64,000 nt of DNA, taken from assembly GCA_965247525.1 (NCBI GenBank), contig OZ252015.1, forward strand, positions 1,426,001 to 1,490,000. The letters run 5' to 3'. This DNA comes from JAZKID01 sp965247525. GTDB taxonomy: Bacteria; Pseudomonadota; Alphaproteobacteria; Rhizobiales; UBA4765. Each line of letters begins with the position of its first letter. Within the stretch, counting starts at the first letter, position 1. Position numbers and translations under genes: made by a program. Positions 28,513 through 37,155 of the stretch are shown one piece after another. The notes beneath the pieces were generated by a model. The model did not search any database. It was not told the origin of the DNA and saw only the letters and a program-made list of their open reading frames with translations.

Positions 28513-28518
28513 TTCTCA

Positions 28519-28719
28519 ATGACGTCAGGCTCCCGCAAAATCGAAAAGAAAAAAGCAGCGTCTGCGCCCGACCCGAAAAAGGTTAAGCTTGGCGCGTTGA
28601 TGGATGTGTTTGCAAAAATGCTGACATCTGCGGCGCCACTATCGACAGCACCGGCGCGTGAGCAAAGCGGCGAGATTGGCCGCAAAAATGGCACGCCGCA
28701 AAACCGGCGGCGGTTTTAG
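28519..28719 (+). CDS. Small basic hypothetical protein (66 aa)
   Basis: The product is 66 residues and lysine/alanine rich, beginning TSGSRKIEKKKAASAPDPKK and ending NRRRF. It starts six bases after the upstream small gene and ends two bases before the convergent HPr gene. The tight packing supports a genuine gene, but there is no recognised domain. Confidence 0.4.
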   Translation: MTSGSRKIEKKKAASAPDPKKVKLGALMDVFAKMLTSAAPLSTAPAREQSGEIGRKNGTPQNRRRF

Positions 28720-28721
28720 CT

Positions 28722-29015
28722 CTATTCTTCTTCGCCAAACCTGTTGTCGACAAGGGCTTTCAGCTTGGCTGTCACTTCGTCGGCGCGCGGACCTTGGGCA
28801 GAGATGGTGATTTCAGAACCAGGGCCTGCGGCGAGCAGCATCAGCCCCATAATGGATTGGCCGCCAACTGTTTCATTGTCTTTGGTGACATGAACTTTTG
28901 TGCAGTTAAAGCCTTCAACCAGTTGAACAAATTTTGCTGAAGCGCGAGCGTGAAGACCGCGCTTGTTGATAATCAGCGCTTTCAGGGATGTCTCTGCGTG
29001 TTCTGCGGCCATCAT
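28722..29015 (-). CDS. HPr family phosphocarrier protein
   Basis: HPr carries a phosphoryl group from enzyme I on its active-site His. The fold motifs are present: NKRGLHARASAKFVQL with His about residue 21 of the chosen start, and the regulatory serine region in GGQSIMGLMLLAA, the target of HPr kinase. The start is taken at the first of two adjacent Met codons (29013-29015). In alphaproteobacteria this HPr works with EIIA-Man and HprK in regulation rather than sugar uptake. Confidence 0.93.
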   Translation of the reverse strand: MMAAEHAETSLKALIINKRGLHARASAKFVQLVEGFNCTKVHVTKDNETVGGQSIMGLMLLAAGPGSEITISAQGPRADEVTAKLKALVDNRFGEEE

Positions 29016-29092
29016 GAGCCCAAGTATGGCGCAAGTTTTTTCGATGGCAAGCAAAAAAAGGTGACGTAAGGTCAGCTTCTCAAAACCTGCGC

Positions 29093-29494
29093 TTATTTGG
29101 CACCAAGCACTTCACTGGCCACGCGAATGTATTTGCGCCCCGCCTCGGCTGCCATTTCAGCCAATTCATGCAGCGGTTTTTCGCCGCGCAGTTTTGCAAG
29201 CTTGATCAGCATTGGCAGGTTCATGCCGGCAATCACTTCAATCTGCCCTTCATTCATGACCGAGATGGCAAGATTGGACGGCGTGCCGCCAAACATATCG
29301 GTGAGGATGACAACACCGTCGCCCGTCTCGACTTTTTGCGCCGCGCTGAGAAGCGTGCCGCGCATTTCATCGACATCATCATCGATGCCAAGCGACAGCG
29401 CGATCATCTGCCGCTGCGGGCCGACAACATGTTCAAGCGCGCTGCGAAACTCTTCCGCAAGACGACCATGGGCAACAAGGACAAGACCAATCAT
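29093..29494 (-). CDS. PTS EIIA, mannose family
   Basis: This is a 133-residue EIIA-Man/PTS-IIA-like protein. The strand MIGLVLVAHGRLAEEF carries the phosphorylated His, and DMFGGTPSNLAISVM matches the family substrate loop. It is a lone regulatory EIIA; no IIB, IIC or IID sugar components are nearby. The start is ATG 29492-29494; a longer frame to 29515 lacks family similarity. It sits between hprK and the HPr gene on the same strand. Confidence 0.92.
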   Translation of the reverse strand: MIGLVLVAHGRLAEEFRSALEHVVGPQRQMIALSLGIDDDVDEMRGTLLSAAQKVETGDGVVILTDMFGGTPSNLAISVMNEGQIEVIAGMNLPMLIKLAKLRGEKPLHELAEMAAEAGRKYIRVASEVLGAK

Positions 29495-29599
29495 GACAAA
29501 AGACTCTGCGCGCAAAAGATTAACGCTTCTCTGCCGCCCTCTTCGCGCTTTTCAGCCAAGAATGCAACAAAACCAAGCTGAAACAGGTGGATTATGAGG

Positions 29600-30031
29600 T
29601 CACATCACGCATTTTTGCGCCTGCAACAACCCAAAATAAGAATGAGGTTTAAGACGAATATGGGGGAGGACAACGCCTTCAAGCTCGATCACTGCAAGGG
29701 CATCAGGATAGCGCGGTGCGTCCTGATCAAATTCGAGAACGGCGCCGACCACGCCTGCAGCTTCGAAAGATGTTGTTAGCAAACCCAGACCACGCGCTTC
29801 AATCAGGCCTTTAAGGGGCTCTGGCGCGCGCGCGACCAGATGTGCACCATGACGTGCAACCGCAACGCGGTCATCGCAGACGAGCACTGCGAAGAGATCG
29901 GCGCGCTGACGCGCCTGTTCAAGAAGTTGGAGGAGCAGCGTCGATTTTCCACTGCCCGAGGGCCCGCGCACCAACAGGATACGCTCGCCGATCAAGATTG
30001 CGCTGGCATGAAACGTTGCGGGCGCGCTCAT
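29600..30031 (-). CDS. hprK: Short HPr kinase/phosphorylase
   Basis: HprK phosphorylates HPr at a serine. This 143-residue form has only the kinase domain: P-loop GPSGSGKSTLLLQL (about residues 23-36), then VCDDRVAVARHG and the C-terminal LEGVVLPHIRLKPH. The longer N-terminal domain of Gram-positive HprK is absent, normal for alphaproteobacteria. Its ATG overlaps the end of chvG by four bases. Confidence 0.9.
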   Translation of the reverse strand: MSAPATFHASAILIGERILLVRGPSGSGKSTLLLQLLEQARQRADLFAVLVCDDRVAVARHGAHLVARAPEPLKGLIEARGLGLLTTSFEAAGVVGAVLEFDQDAPRYPDALAVIELEGVVLPHIRLKPHSYFGLLQAQKCVM

Positions 30032-31734
30032 TTGATTGTCGGGAATGTCAGGGTAAAGCGCGCGCCGAGCATTGCGCCTTTGTCGTCGACCCGGTTGGAC
30101 GCGCGGATGGTGCCGTGATGCGCTTCGACAATCTGTTTCGAGATTGACAATCCAAGGCCTGAATGTGTGCCAAAATCACTGTCGGGACGGTCGGTAAAAA
30201 ACCGGTCGAATATTTTTTCTGGCGGATCGGCAAGAATGCCCGGGCCGCTGTCATCGATCATAATGATAAGATCCGTGCCGCGGCGCTCCAGCGAAACCTG
30301 AACTTCTGTGTGCGGTTTTGAAAATGACAGGGCATTGTCGATGAGATTGCTCATGACCTGTCCCAAGCGGCTTTCGCGGCCGATCATTTGAAACGCATTC
30401 GCGCGCGGCTCGGCCTTGACGGTGAGATGCACCGTCGGCGTGTCGTCATGGCGCATGTCTTCATAAAACCCAACTGTTGAAAACAGCAGCGCTTTCATAT
30501 CGACAAGCGTTTCGGTCTGGCGTTGCAATTCAGCGTCCAGTCGTGACGCGGCTGAAATATCGGTAATGAGACGGTCGAGCCGCGTTACGTCTTCGCCGAT
30601 AATGCTCAAGAGCCGTTGCCGGTCTTTGTCTGTTTTAACGATGGGCAGCGTGTCGACGGCACTGCGCAAAGAGGTCAGGGGATTTTTTAATTCATGCGCA
30701 ACGTCGGCGGCAAAACGCTCAATGGCCTCGATGCGGGTGTAGAGCGAGCGCGTCATATCGCGCAACGCACCCGACAAATTACCAATCTCGTCAAAGCGAT
30801 ACGACATATCGGGGATTTGCTCGCGTTTCTTTGTGCCCCGCCGCACACGCTCGGCTGCTTCCGCAAGTTTTTTCAAAGGGCCTGCAATCGTGCGCGCCAT
30901 CAGCAGCGACAGGACGATCATTACGAAAGCGGCAATGAGAAATACCCTGATAATTCCCATGCGCTCGGCGCGCAGAACGGCGTCGATATCGCCGCCAAAA
31001 GTTGAAAGCAGCATTGCGCCCACCATCTGGTTCTGGCGCTGGATGGGTACGGCGACAGACACGATCAGCTCGTCCTTTTCATCGACGCGCACGACAGAGG
31101 CCGGCGTGCTCTTTTCCAAAGCCAGCTTGATTTCGGGATAGGATTTTCCCTGCAATGTGCCGTATTCCACATAACGCGGCATCGCCTGCGGGCTTAAATT
31201 TCGGCTGAGCCACGCCCATCCCTTTAAAAGCGGCGAGACCTCTTCGGCGGCCTCTGTTTCTGCTTTGGTACGGCGCGCGTAAAGATAGCGCGTGTCAAAA
31301 AGCAACAGGCCTTCGCTGTCATAAATGCGCGCGCGCAATCGTGCAGGCTGGAGCAGGCGGCGCACCACAGGCGCGGTCTTTGCCGGGTTGATGAAAAAGT
31401 TTCCCGGGTTGAACAAAAGATCGTCTTCCATGTCGCCACTTTTGGCTTTGCTGTCGAGCTCGATGACATCGCTCTCAACCGTGGCCGTTCCGGCGACGGC
31501 ACGCGCCAGAATTTCGCCTTGCACCATCAGGCTCTGCACACGCGCATCGATCAAGCCGGCCTGAAACTGGTTGAGATAAAGAATACCGAACAGCAGCGCC
31601 ACAAGGCCGAGAAGATTGAGGAACACGATGCGGCGCGTCAGCGAGCCGCCGGCAAGGCGGCGCACAGCCGGGCGGACGCGCGCCAGCAATGTCAAAGTCC
31701 AGCGCTTGAAGCGTCGTGCCCTTTTAAGTGCCAT
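30028..31734 (-). CDS. chvG: Two-component sensor histidine kinase, ChvG/ExoS type
   Basis: The 568-residue kinase has a basic N-terminus, a first membrane segment at about 35-55, a periplasmic sensor domain of about 200 residues, a second membrane segment near 255-275, HAMP, the dimerisation helix with phosphorylated His (DVAHELKNPLTSLRSAVDTL) and an ATPase domain (DNALSF; DDSGPGI; HSGLGLSI). ChvG responds to acid, envelope stress or host cues in rhizobia and agrobacteria. It is encoded with hprK, EIIA and HPr downstream. The partner regulator lies across an unusual intervening gene. Confidence 0.92.
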   Translation of the reverse strand: MALKRARRFKRWTLTLLARVRPAVRRLAGGSLTRRIVFLNLLGLVALLFGILYLNQFQAGLIDARVQSLMVQGEILARAVAGTATVESDVIELDSKAKSGDMEDDLLFNPGNFFINPAKTAPVVRRLLQPARLRARIYDSEGLLLFDTRYLYARRTKAETEAAEEVSPLLKGWAWLSRNLSPQAMPRYVEYGTLQGKSYPEIKLALEKSTPASVVRVDEKDELIVSVAVPIQRQNQMVGAMLLSTFGGDIDAVLRAERMGIIRVFLIAAFVMIVLSLLMARTIAGPLKKLAEAAERVRRGTKKREQIPDMSYRFDEIGNLSGALRDMTRSLYTRIEAIERFAADVAHELKNPLTSLRSAVDTLPIVKTDKDRQRLLSIIGEDVTRLDRLITDISAASRLDAELQRQTETLVDMKALLFSTVGFYEDMRHDDTPTVHLTVKAEPRANAFQMIGRESRLGQVMSNLIDNALSFSKPHTEVQVSLERRGTDLIIMIDDSGPGILADPPEKIFDRFFTDRPDSDFGTHSGLGLSISKQIVEAHHGTIRASNRVDDKGAMLGARFTLTFPTIK

Positions 31735-31789
31735 TGCAGGTATTTCTAGCAGGATTTGGCCATGTGTGGAAACAGGCCTGTTTTAGGCT

Positions 31790-34438
31790 TCAGGCAAATC
31801 GGCTTGTAATGCGGGTCAACGTCGTTCCAGCAAGGCGCATCAGCTTGAAAGCCTTTCCGGTTGCCGTTGCGTTCAATTCCGTCTCTACGCCTTTGGCCAA
31901 AACCTGCGCCGTATTTTTGCTCACAAGTGTTTGCGCGACTTTTGCCCAGAACGGATTGCCGAGCGCGCGGCCAACGACCGGCAGTTCTTCAAAAGCAACC
32001 GTGCTTGTCGCGCCATTGACGATCTTCGGCAGATAGTCTCTCAGAAGTGCGCTGTCTTTTTCATGGTAATTGAACCAGCTGGACACGGCAGGAACGCGTT
32101 TCAATGTCGTTTCAAAAAAACTGCGAACGGGGCCGTGATTGCCGTACGACACAACACGCGTGGTTGAATCCACGGTCAGGCGGAAACCGGGAACGGCTTT
32201 ATAGGCCTCGTGCAGCTTGGCGATAAATTCAGGGTCTTTTTTCACGAGCCTGTCAAGCGAATGGCCCATGCCGATCGTCGTCGCGTTAAGGCCGCTGGCC
32301 TTGCCGCCAAAGGCGAGCGAGATTGCGCGCGATTTCATATATGTCACAGGGGCAAAATCAGTCAGCAGCTTATAGGCCTTGCCGAAAAGCCCTTTGCCCG
32401 CGCGGGAGCCTGTGTTGAAAGCGCCAACAAAACGGGTCGGTGTCAGCTCATTGAGCACCACATCAACATTGGCGGCGCCGCCGGTCACCATTTTGACATG
32501 AAGATTGCGCGCCGCCTTCGACCACGCCTGCACAGGGGCATCATGCAATTTGTAAAGTTCAGAGAGGTCGGGGCCAAGAGCGTTCTCGATATGTGTGCTC
32601 AATGTCGCCAGGCTATGCATGTTTGCCAATGCCGCTGTGCGGTTGACAAGTTGCACTTCAGAGCCTTGCACGGTTTGGCGAAATTTCTTCACTCCAGAGA
32701 ACAGATATTCAATCATGCGGTGCGGCAGGTCGCCAAGCGTGCGTTGGCCGTCACTGCCAAGTCCCCAATAGAGCCAGCGTCGGTCAAACACGCGGTTGAT
32801 GTAATTGGCAAAGGCATTGATAGCGCGAAGGCCATAGATCTGGCCATTAACGCGCAGCGTGTCGGAGGCTGCCTGCATGATTTCAAGGCCTTTGAGAAAA
32901 GCGCGTGCGGCGCGCCCGCCCGAGCCGCTCAGCGCGTTCGGCGAAATCACCTTATCAAGAAAAGCGCGCATAAATTTTTTGTCTTCGCTGGATTCAACCA
33001 GCGGAATAATTTTCAGGCCATTGCGGTCTTGCGTCGTCAGCCCAAGGTTTTCGCACAGGATCTGCATGGCGGTGACATCGGCGGGGCTGCGCGCTTCGGC
33101 AATCACAAGGCGCGACAATGCCTTGTCGCCGTGAAGGTCGCGGACAATTTTATAATTTTTCAGACAGTCGACCAGCTTGCGTGCTTCCCCGCCGCGTTTT
33201 TCTCCAAGCATATCAAAAGCCAGTTCATCCAGATTTGTTTTTTTGAACCTGTCAAAATTCTCTGCCAGATTGTCGAAGAGGGCAAGATCGCTTTTCGTTG
33301 TAATTTTTTTTGGTGAAGGCATAACCATGCCCTCTTTTTGATAGACGAGCGACATCACATCTTCGAGTGTTTTTGCGTTCTGGCGTGCTTCACCCTCGAC
33401 AAGGTGAAAGCCGGCGCCTTCGCCCAGCGAAATCAGTTTTTCAAGTGCATGACGGTGTTTTGCAAATTGCGGTGTATTTCGCATGTCACGTAGAGCCTTG
33501 ATGTAAGCCTCCGCACTGTCGAACGTGCCAAATTTTGCATAATCGCCTTTTGGAATTTCCATTTTGGCGTCAAGCGTGTAGGCGGTGTTAAGAAGGCGTT
33601 TTCGCAGATCAAAGATTTGCATTTTGAACGCGTCATCATAGCTGCCATTCGCGGTTTTGCCCAAAGCGCGCGCTTGCAGCTGGAAAGCGGCCTGTTGCTT
33701 GTGCCTGGCCGTTTCCAGAATGTCAGTGGCTTTGAGAATATCATTGCGGTCATTGTCCGCGCCCATCCAGCTGGCAAAGGAGGTGAGATCATGCTCCATC
33801 ACTTGGCCCTGCGTATTGAAAACGATTTGTTTCAAGGTGGCGTTTGTTTCCGCCCAGCCGAGCGCCGCGTTTTTGGTATATGGAATTTTAAGCCGGACTT
33901 CGTCCAGAGCCGTTAGCTTATCAAGGTTTTGTGAGGGGAGATTTTCAAACCTGCGCGCAATTCGGCCAAGTTGTTTTTCGGCATTGTGCGCTTTTGTTTT
34001 AAAAAAGTCATGCGCTGTCAGCTTGGTCTCATTCAGGCTGAGAACTTTATCGACGCGTTTCACAAAGGCTGTTGAGAGATGTTCTTCTCGCGCCGTTGCA
34101 ATCTGCAACGGATGGGTGGTGCTTGTTTCAGCATAGCCAATCTGCGACAATTCATCGAGAAGCTGCGCGCCTGTTTTTTCGTTGCCAAGTTTGGTAAGTG
34201 TTGCTTCCAGCTTTGCCGCATGCACGGCCTTGAGGGCGCGCGCTTCTTTGGTCTGGCGCATCAGATTGTCCAGATGGCCTGCCGTGCCAAGATGTTTTAA
34301 AAGTGCCTTTTCACTGTCCGGAGTTATGGCATTTGCAGCCTTTATAAATTGCTGCGTCGATGCACCCTCCTGAAAACCGTGCTCGGCCAAAAGCATATCG
34401 GTTTTGACGCGCGAAAACTTGCCTAAAGAATCAATCAT
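31790..34438 (-). CDS. Divergent PEP carboxylase homologue, active site altered
   Basis: At 882 residues it has the same length as bacterial PEP carboxylase and resembles it throughout. Matching blocks, in order: TTHP with the catalytic-type His (His109, E. coli His138); LDEVRLKIPYTKNAALGW; FASWMGADND (225-ish, equals SWMGGDRDG); GFHLVEGEARQN with Arg352 (Arg396); ARSPADVTAM; LKIIPLVESSED with Glu482 (Glu506); QAASDTLRVNG with Asp526; and GSRAGK. Key catalytic positions differ: E. coli Lys546 becomes Arg529, and the glycine-rich GRGGSIGRGG loop reads GLGSDGQRTL (559-568), losing the first Arg and most glycines. Activity is uncertain; a pseudo-enzyme or PEP sensor is inference. The ATG has only a weak GAG upstream. 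Confidence 0.7.
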   Translation of the reverse strand: MIDSLGKFSRVKTDMLLAEHGFQEGASTQQFIKAANAITPDSEKALLKHLGTAGHLDNLMRQTKEARALKAVHAAKLEATLTKLGNEKTGAQLLDELSQIGYAETSTTHPLQIATAREEHLSTAFVKRVDKVLSLNETKLTAHDFFKTKAHNAEKQLGRIARRFENLPSQNLDKLTALDEVRLKIPYTKNAALGWAETNATLKQIVFNTQGQVMEHDLTSFASWMGADNDRNDILKATDILETARHKQQAAFQLQARALGKTANGSYDDAFKMQIFDLRKRLLNTAYTLDAKMEIPKGDYAKFGTFDSAEAYIKALRDMRNTPQFAKHRHALEKLISLGEGAGFHLVEGEARQNAKTLEDVMSLVYQKEGMVMPSPKKITTKSDLALFDNLAENFDRFKKTNLDELAFDMLGEKRGGEARKLVDCLKNYKIVRDLHGDKALSRLVIAEARSPADVTAMQILCENLGLTTQDRNGLKIIPLVESSEDKKFMRAFLDKVISPNALSGSGGRAARAFLKGLEIMQAASDTLRVNGQIYGLRAINAFANYINRVFDRRWLYWGLGSDGQRTLGDLPHRMIEYLFSGVKKFRQTVQGSEVQLVNRTAALANMHSLATLSTHIENALGPDLSELYKLHDAPVQAWSKAARNLHVKMVTGGAANVDVVLNELTPTRFVGAFNTGSRAGKGLFGKAYKLLTDFAPVTYMKSRAISLAFGGKASGLNATTIGMGHSLDRLVKKDPEFIAKLHEAYKAVPGFRLTVDSTTRVVSYGNHGPVRSFFETTLKRVPAVSSWFNYHEKDSALLRDYLPKIVNGATSTVAFEELPVVGRALGNPFWAKVAQTLVSKNTAQVLAKGVETELNATATGKAFKLMRLAGTTLTRITSRFA

Positions 34439-34446
34439 CTCAAATT

Positions 34447-34487
34447 ACAAAATATTAAAAACCTGAGGGTTTTTTACCTCATCAGGT
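34447..34487 (-). terminator. Terminator or attenuator between chvI and the PEPC-like gene
   Basis: Read on the minus strand, CCTGATGAGG and CCCTCAGG pair around a TAAAAAA loop and are followed by TTTTTAATATTTTG, directly in front of the PEPC-like start. It would end chvI transcripts about 100 bases downstream of chvI, or attenuate entry into the downstream operon. Confidence 0.65.
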
Positions 34488-34585
34488 CAGATTGTCAATT
34501 TGCGCTCTAAAACGCCCGAGCTGCGCTCAAGTGCTTGCACGAACAGCGCGATCAAATAAAGCCAAATGGCGTTCTTCAATGAATG

Positions 34586-35299
34586 CTACTGCATTTCTTT
34601 GAAGCGGTAGCCGACCCCGTAAAGCGTATCAATCATGTCGAAATCGTCATCAACGGCCTTAAATTTCTTGCGCAGGCGCTTGATATGACTGTCGATCGTA
34701 CGGTCATCGACATAGACCTGGTCGTCATAGGCGGCGTCCATCAGGGCGTCGCGGCTTTTGACCACACCGGGGCGGGCGGCCAAGGCCTGTAAGATCAGGA
34801 ATTCCGTGACGGTGAGCGTCACATCCTTGCCGTGCCAGGCGCAGGCATGGCGCTCCGTGTCCATGCGGAGCGGGCCGCGCTCCAGCACTTTTTGCTCGTT
34901 GTCATTGCCTTTGGTTTCCGTCAGCGTGCCCGCGCGCGCGGCGGAGCGGCGCAAAATGGTCTTGACGCGCTCGACCAGAAGCCGCTGCGAAAACGGTTTG
35001 CGGATAAAATCATCGGCGCCCATTTTCAGGCCGAACAGCTCGTCGATTTCTTCATCTTTGGAGGTAAGGAAAATCACCGGTACTTCGGATTTCTGGCGGA
35101 TGCGGCGCAACAGCTCCATGCCGTCCATGCGCGGCATTTTGATGTCGAGGATGGCAAGGTCGGGCGATTGCTGGCGAAACGCATCGAGCGCCAGCGTGCC
35201 ATCGGTATACGAATTGACGCGGTAGCCTTCCGCTTCCAGCGCCATCGATACCGAAGTCAGGATATTGCGGTCGTCATCAACAAGGGCGATCGTGGGCAT
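34586..35299 (-). CDS. chvI: Two-component response regulator, ChvI type
   Basis: The 237-residue OmpR-type regulator has a receiver domain with phosphoacceptor Asp in LAILDIKMPRMDGM, then KPFSQRLL with the conserved Lys. Its winged-helix DNA-binding domain ends VDDRTIDSHIKRLRKKFKAV and DMIDTLYGVGYRF. ChvI pairs with ChvG and controls envelope, exopolysaccharide and succinoglycan-type genes in rhizobia. It is transcribed divergently from pckA, the classical order. Confidence 0.93.
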   Translation of the reverse strand: MPTIALVDDDRNILTSVSMALEAEGYRVNSYTDGTLALDAFRQQSPDLAILDIKMPRMDGMELLRRIRQKSEVPVIFLTSKDEEIDELFGLKMGADDFIRKPFSQRLLVERVKTILRRSAARAGTLTETKGNDNEQKVLERGPLRMDTERHACAWHGKDVTLTVTEFLILQALAARPGVVKSRDALMDAAYDDQVYVDDRTIDSHIKRLRKKFKAVDDDFDMIDTLYGVGYRFKEMQ

Positions 35300-35537
35300 G
35301 GCACTCTCTTTTTAAAGCAATGGCACAGGCAGTTTTTTGCAATCTTGCACCGGCAACACTGAAAGGCAAACGCGCCTGAAAAAAGGCAGGATTGGCAAGA
35401 CATTAGGGCAGGCCAAGACGCTTCCATTTTTTTGGCACTTCAACTTTTCATCACCGTTCCAATCTGCTAAGCCTTGAATGCAAAGGCGGCGGCGCAATGT
35501 TTATGTTGCGCTGCAACGGTTTTAAGGAGTGTGGCGC

Positions 35538-37151
35538 GTGCAGCAATCAGGCAAATTCAACCCGAAGGAAACGGCTGAAAAATCCGGGTTCAAAAACCTG
35601 AAAACGCTCGCCTGGAACCTTGGCGAAGAGGCGCTTTATGAGGCCGCCATTCAGCGCGGCGAAGCGCGCATCGGCCAGAACGGCTCACTGGTTGCGACAA
35701 CAGGCGCGCATACCGGCCGCAGTGCTAAAGACAAATTCATCGTCCGCGACGGCCTGACAGAGCAAAGCGTCTGGTGGGACAACAATGCCGAAATGAGCGC
35801 CGAGGCGTTTGCGCTGCTTTACGACGACATGATGGCGCATGCGCAGGGCAAGGACATGTTCGCGCAAGACCTCTATGGCGGCGCCAATCCGGCCTATCGC
35901 CTTAATGTCCGCGTTTTCACGGAAAAAGCATGGCACGCGTTGTTTATCCGCCATCTGCTGATCCGCCCGCCGCAGGATGACCTTGCCGGTTTTACGCCGC
36001 AGATGACGATCATCAATCTGCCAAGCTTCAAGGCCGACCCGAAGCGCCACGGCTGCCGTTCGGAAACGGTCATCGCCTGCGACTTTTCAAAAAAACTGGT
36101 TCTGATCGGCGGCACCGCCTATGCCGGCGAAATGAAGAAGTCCGTGTTCACGCTGCTGAACTTCACGCTGCCGGCGCAAGGCGTCATGCCGATGCATTGC
36201 TCGGCCAATGAAGGACAGACGAAAGACACGGCCGTGTTTTTCGGCCTGTCCGGCACCGGTAAAACCACGCTGTCGGCTGATGCGTCCAGAACACTGATCG
36301 GCGATGATGAGCATGGCTGGGGCCGCGACGGCATTTTCAATTTCGAGGGCGGTTGCTACGCCAAGGCCATCCGGCTGAATCCTGTGCAGGAGCCGGAGAT
36401 TTTTGCCGCGGTCAACCGCTTCCCGTCCGTTCTTGAAAATGTGGTGATCGATCCCGATACCCGCATTCCGGATTTTGACGATGGTTCGAAAACCGAAAAC
36501 ACCCGCGGCGCTTACCCCATTCATTTTATTCCAAACGCCTCGAGCACAGGGCGCGCCCCACACCCGAAAAACATTGTCATGCTGACGGCAGATGCCTTTG
36601 GTGTGCTGCCGCCCATCGCAAAACTGACCGCTGCCGAAGCGATGTATCATTTTCTTTCTGGCTATACGGCGAAAGTCGCCGGAACAGAGCGCGGCGTGAC
36701 GGAACCGCAAGCGACATTTTCAACCTGTTTTGGCGCGCCGTTCATGCCGCGGCCGCCTGCCATTTATGGCGAGCTTTTGAAAAAGCTGATTGCCGAGCAC
36801 AATGTCGATTGCTGGCTCGTCAATACCGGATGGACGGGCGGTGCGCATGGCACAGGTTCGCGCATGCCTTTGAAAGTCACGCGCACATTGCTCAACGCCG
36901 CGCTCGACGGCAGCTTGAAACAAGCAGAGTTCCGCGCCGACCCTGTCTTCGGGTTTCAAGTGCCGCTGCATGTGGCAGGCGTCGATGACATGCTGCTCAA
37001 TCCCCGCGACACATGGAGCGATATGTCGGCCTATGACGCGCAGGCCTCAATGCTGGCGCGCATGTTTCAGGACAATTTCCAGCGGTTTGAGCAGGATGTC
37101 AGCAGTGACATTTTGCAGGCCGCGCCCGGTCTTCGTCTCGCGGCTGAATAG
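35538..37151 (+). CDS. pckA: Phosphoenolpyruvate carboxykinase (ATP)
   Basis: This enzyme turns oxaloacetate and ATP into PEP, the first committed gluconeogenic step. The 537-residue protein carries TGRSAKDKFIV, the kinase-1a loop GLSGTGKTTLSAD, the metal-binding DDEHGWG and the adenine region FLSGYTAKVAGTERGV. AAGGAG precedes the GTG at 35538 by eight bases, favouring it over a GTG nine bases upstream. It is divergent from chvI, with a 238-base intergenic gap that probably holds both promoters. Confidence 0.97.
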   Translation: MQQSGKFNPKETAEKSGFKNLKTLAWNLGEEALYEAAIQRGEARIGQNGSLVATTGAHTGRSAKDKFIVRDGLTEQSVWWDNNAEMSAEAFALLYDDMMAHAQGKDMFAQDLYGGANPAYRLNVRVFTEKAWHALFIRHLLIRPPQDDLAGFTPQMTIINLPSFKADPKRHGCRSETVIACDFSKKLVLIGGTAYAGEMKKSVFTLLNFTLPAQGVMPMHCSANEGQTKDTAVFFGLSGTGKTTLSADASRTLIGDDEHGWGRDGIFNFEGGCYAKAIRLNPVQEPEIFAAVNRFPSVLENVVIDPDTRIPDFDDGSKTENTRGAYPIHFIPNASSTGRAPHPKNIVMLTADAFGVLPPIAKLTAAEAMYHFLSGYTAKVAGTERGVTEPQATFSTCFGAPFMPRPPAIYGELLKKLIAEHNVDCWLVNTGWTGGAHGTGSRMPLKVTRTLLNAALDGSLKQAEFRADPVFGFQVPLHVAGVDDMLLNPRDTWSDMSAYDAQASMLARMFQDNFQRFEQDVSSDILQAAPGLRLAAE

Positions 37152-37155
37152 TATT

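Noticed and set aside
32210..33316. 368-codon plus-strand frame antisense to the PEPC-like gene
   Set aside because: It is a shadow of a gene with clear protein similarity in the other direction.
31790..34438. A pseudogene of PEP carboxylase
   Set aside because: The frame is intact at full family length with no frameshift or stop, so decay is not supported; only active-site residues differ.
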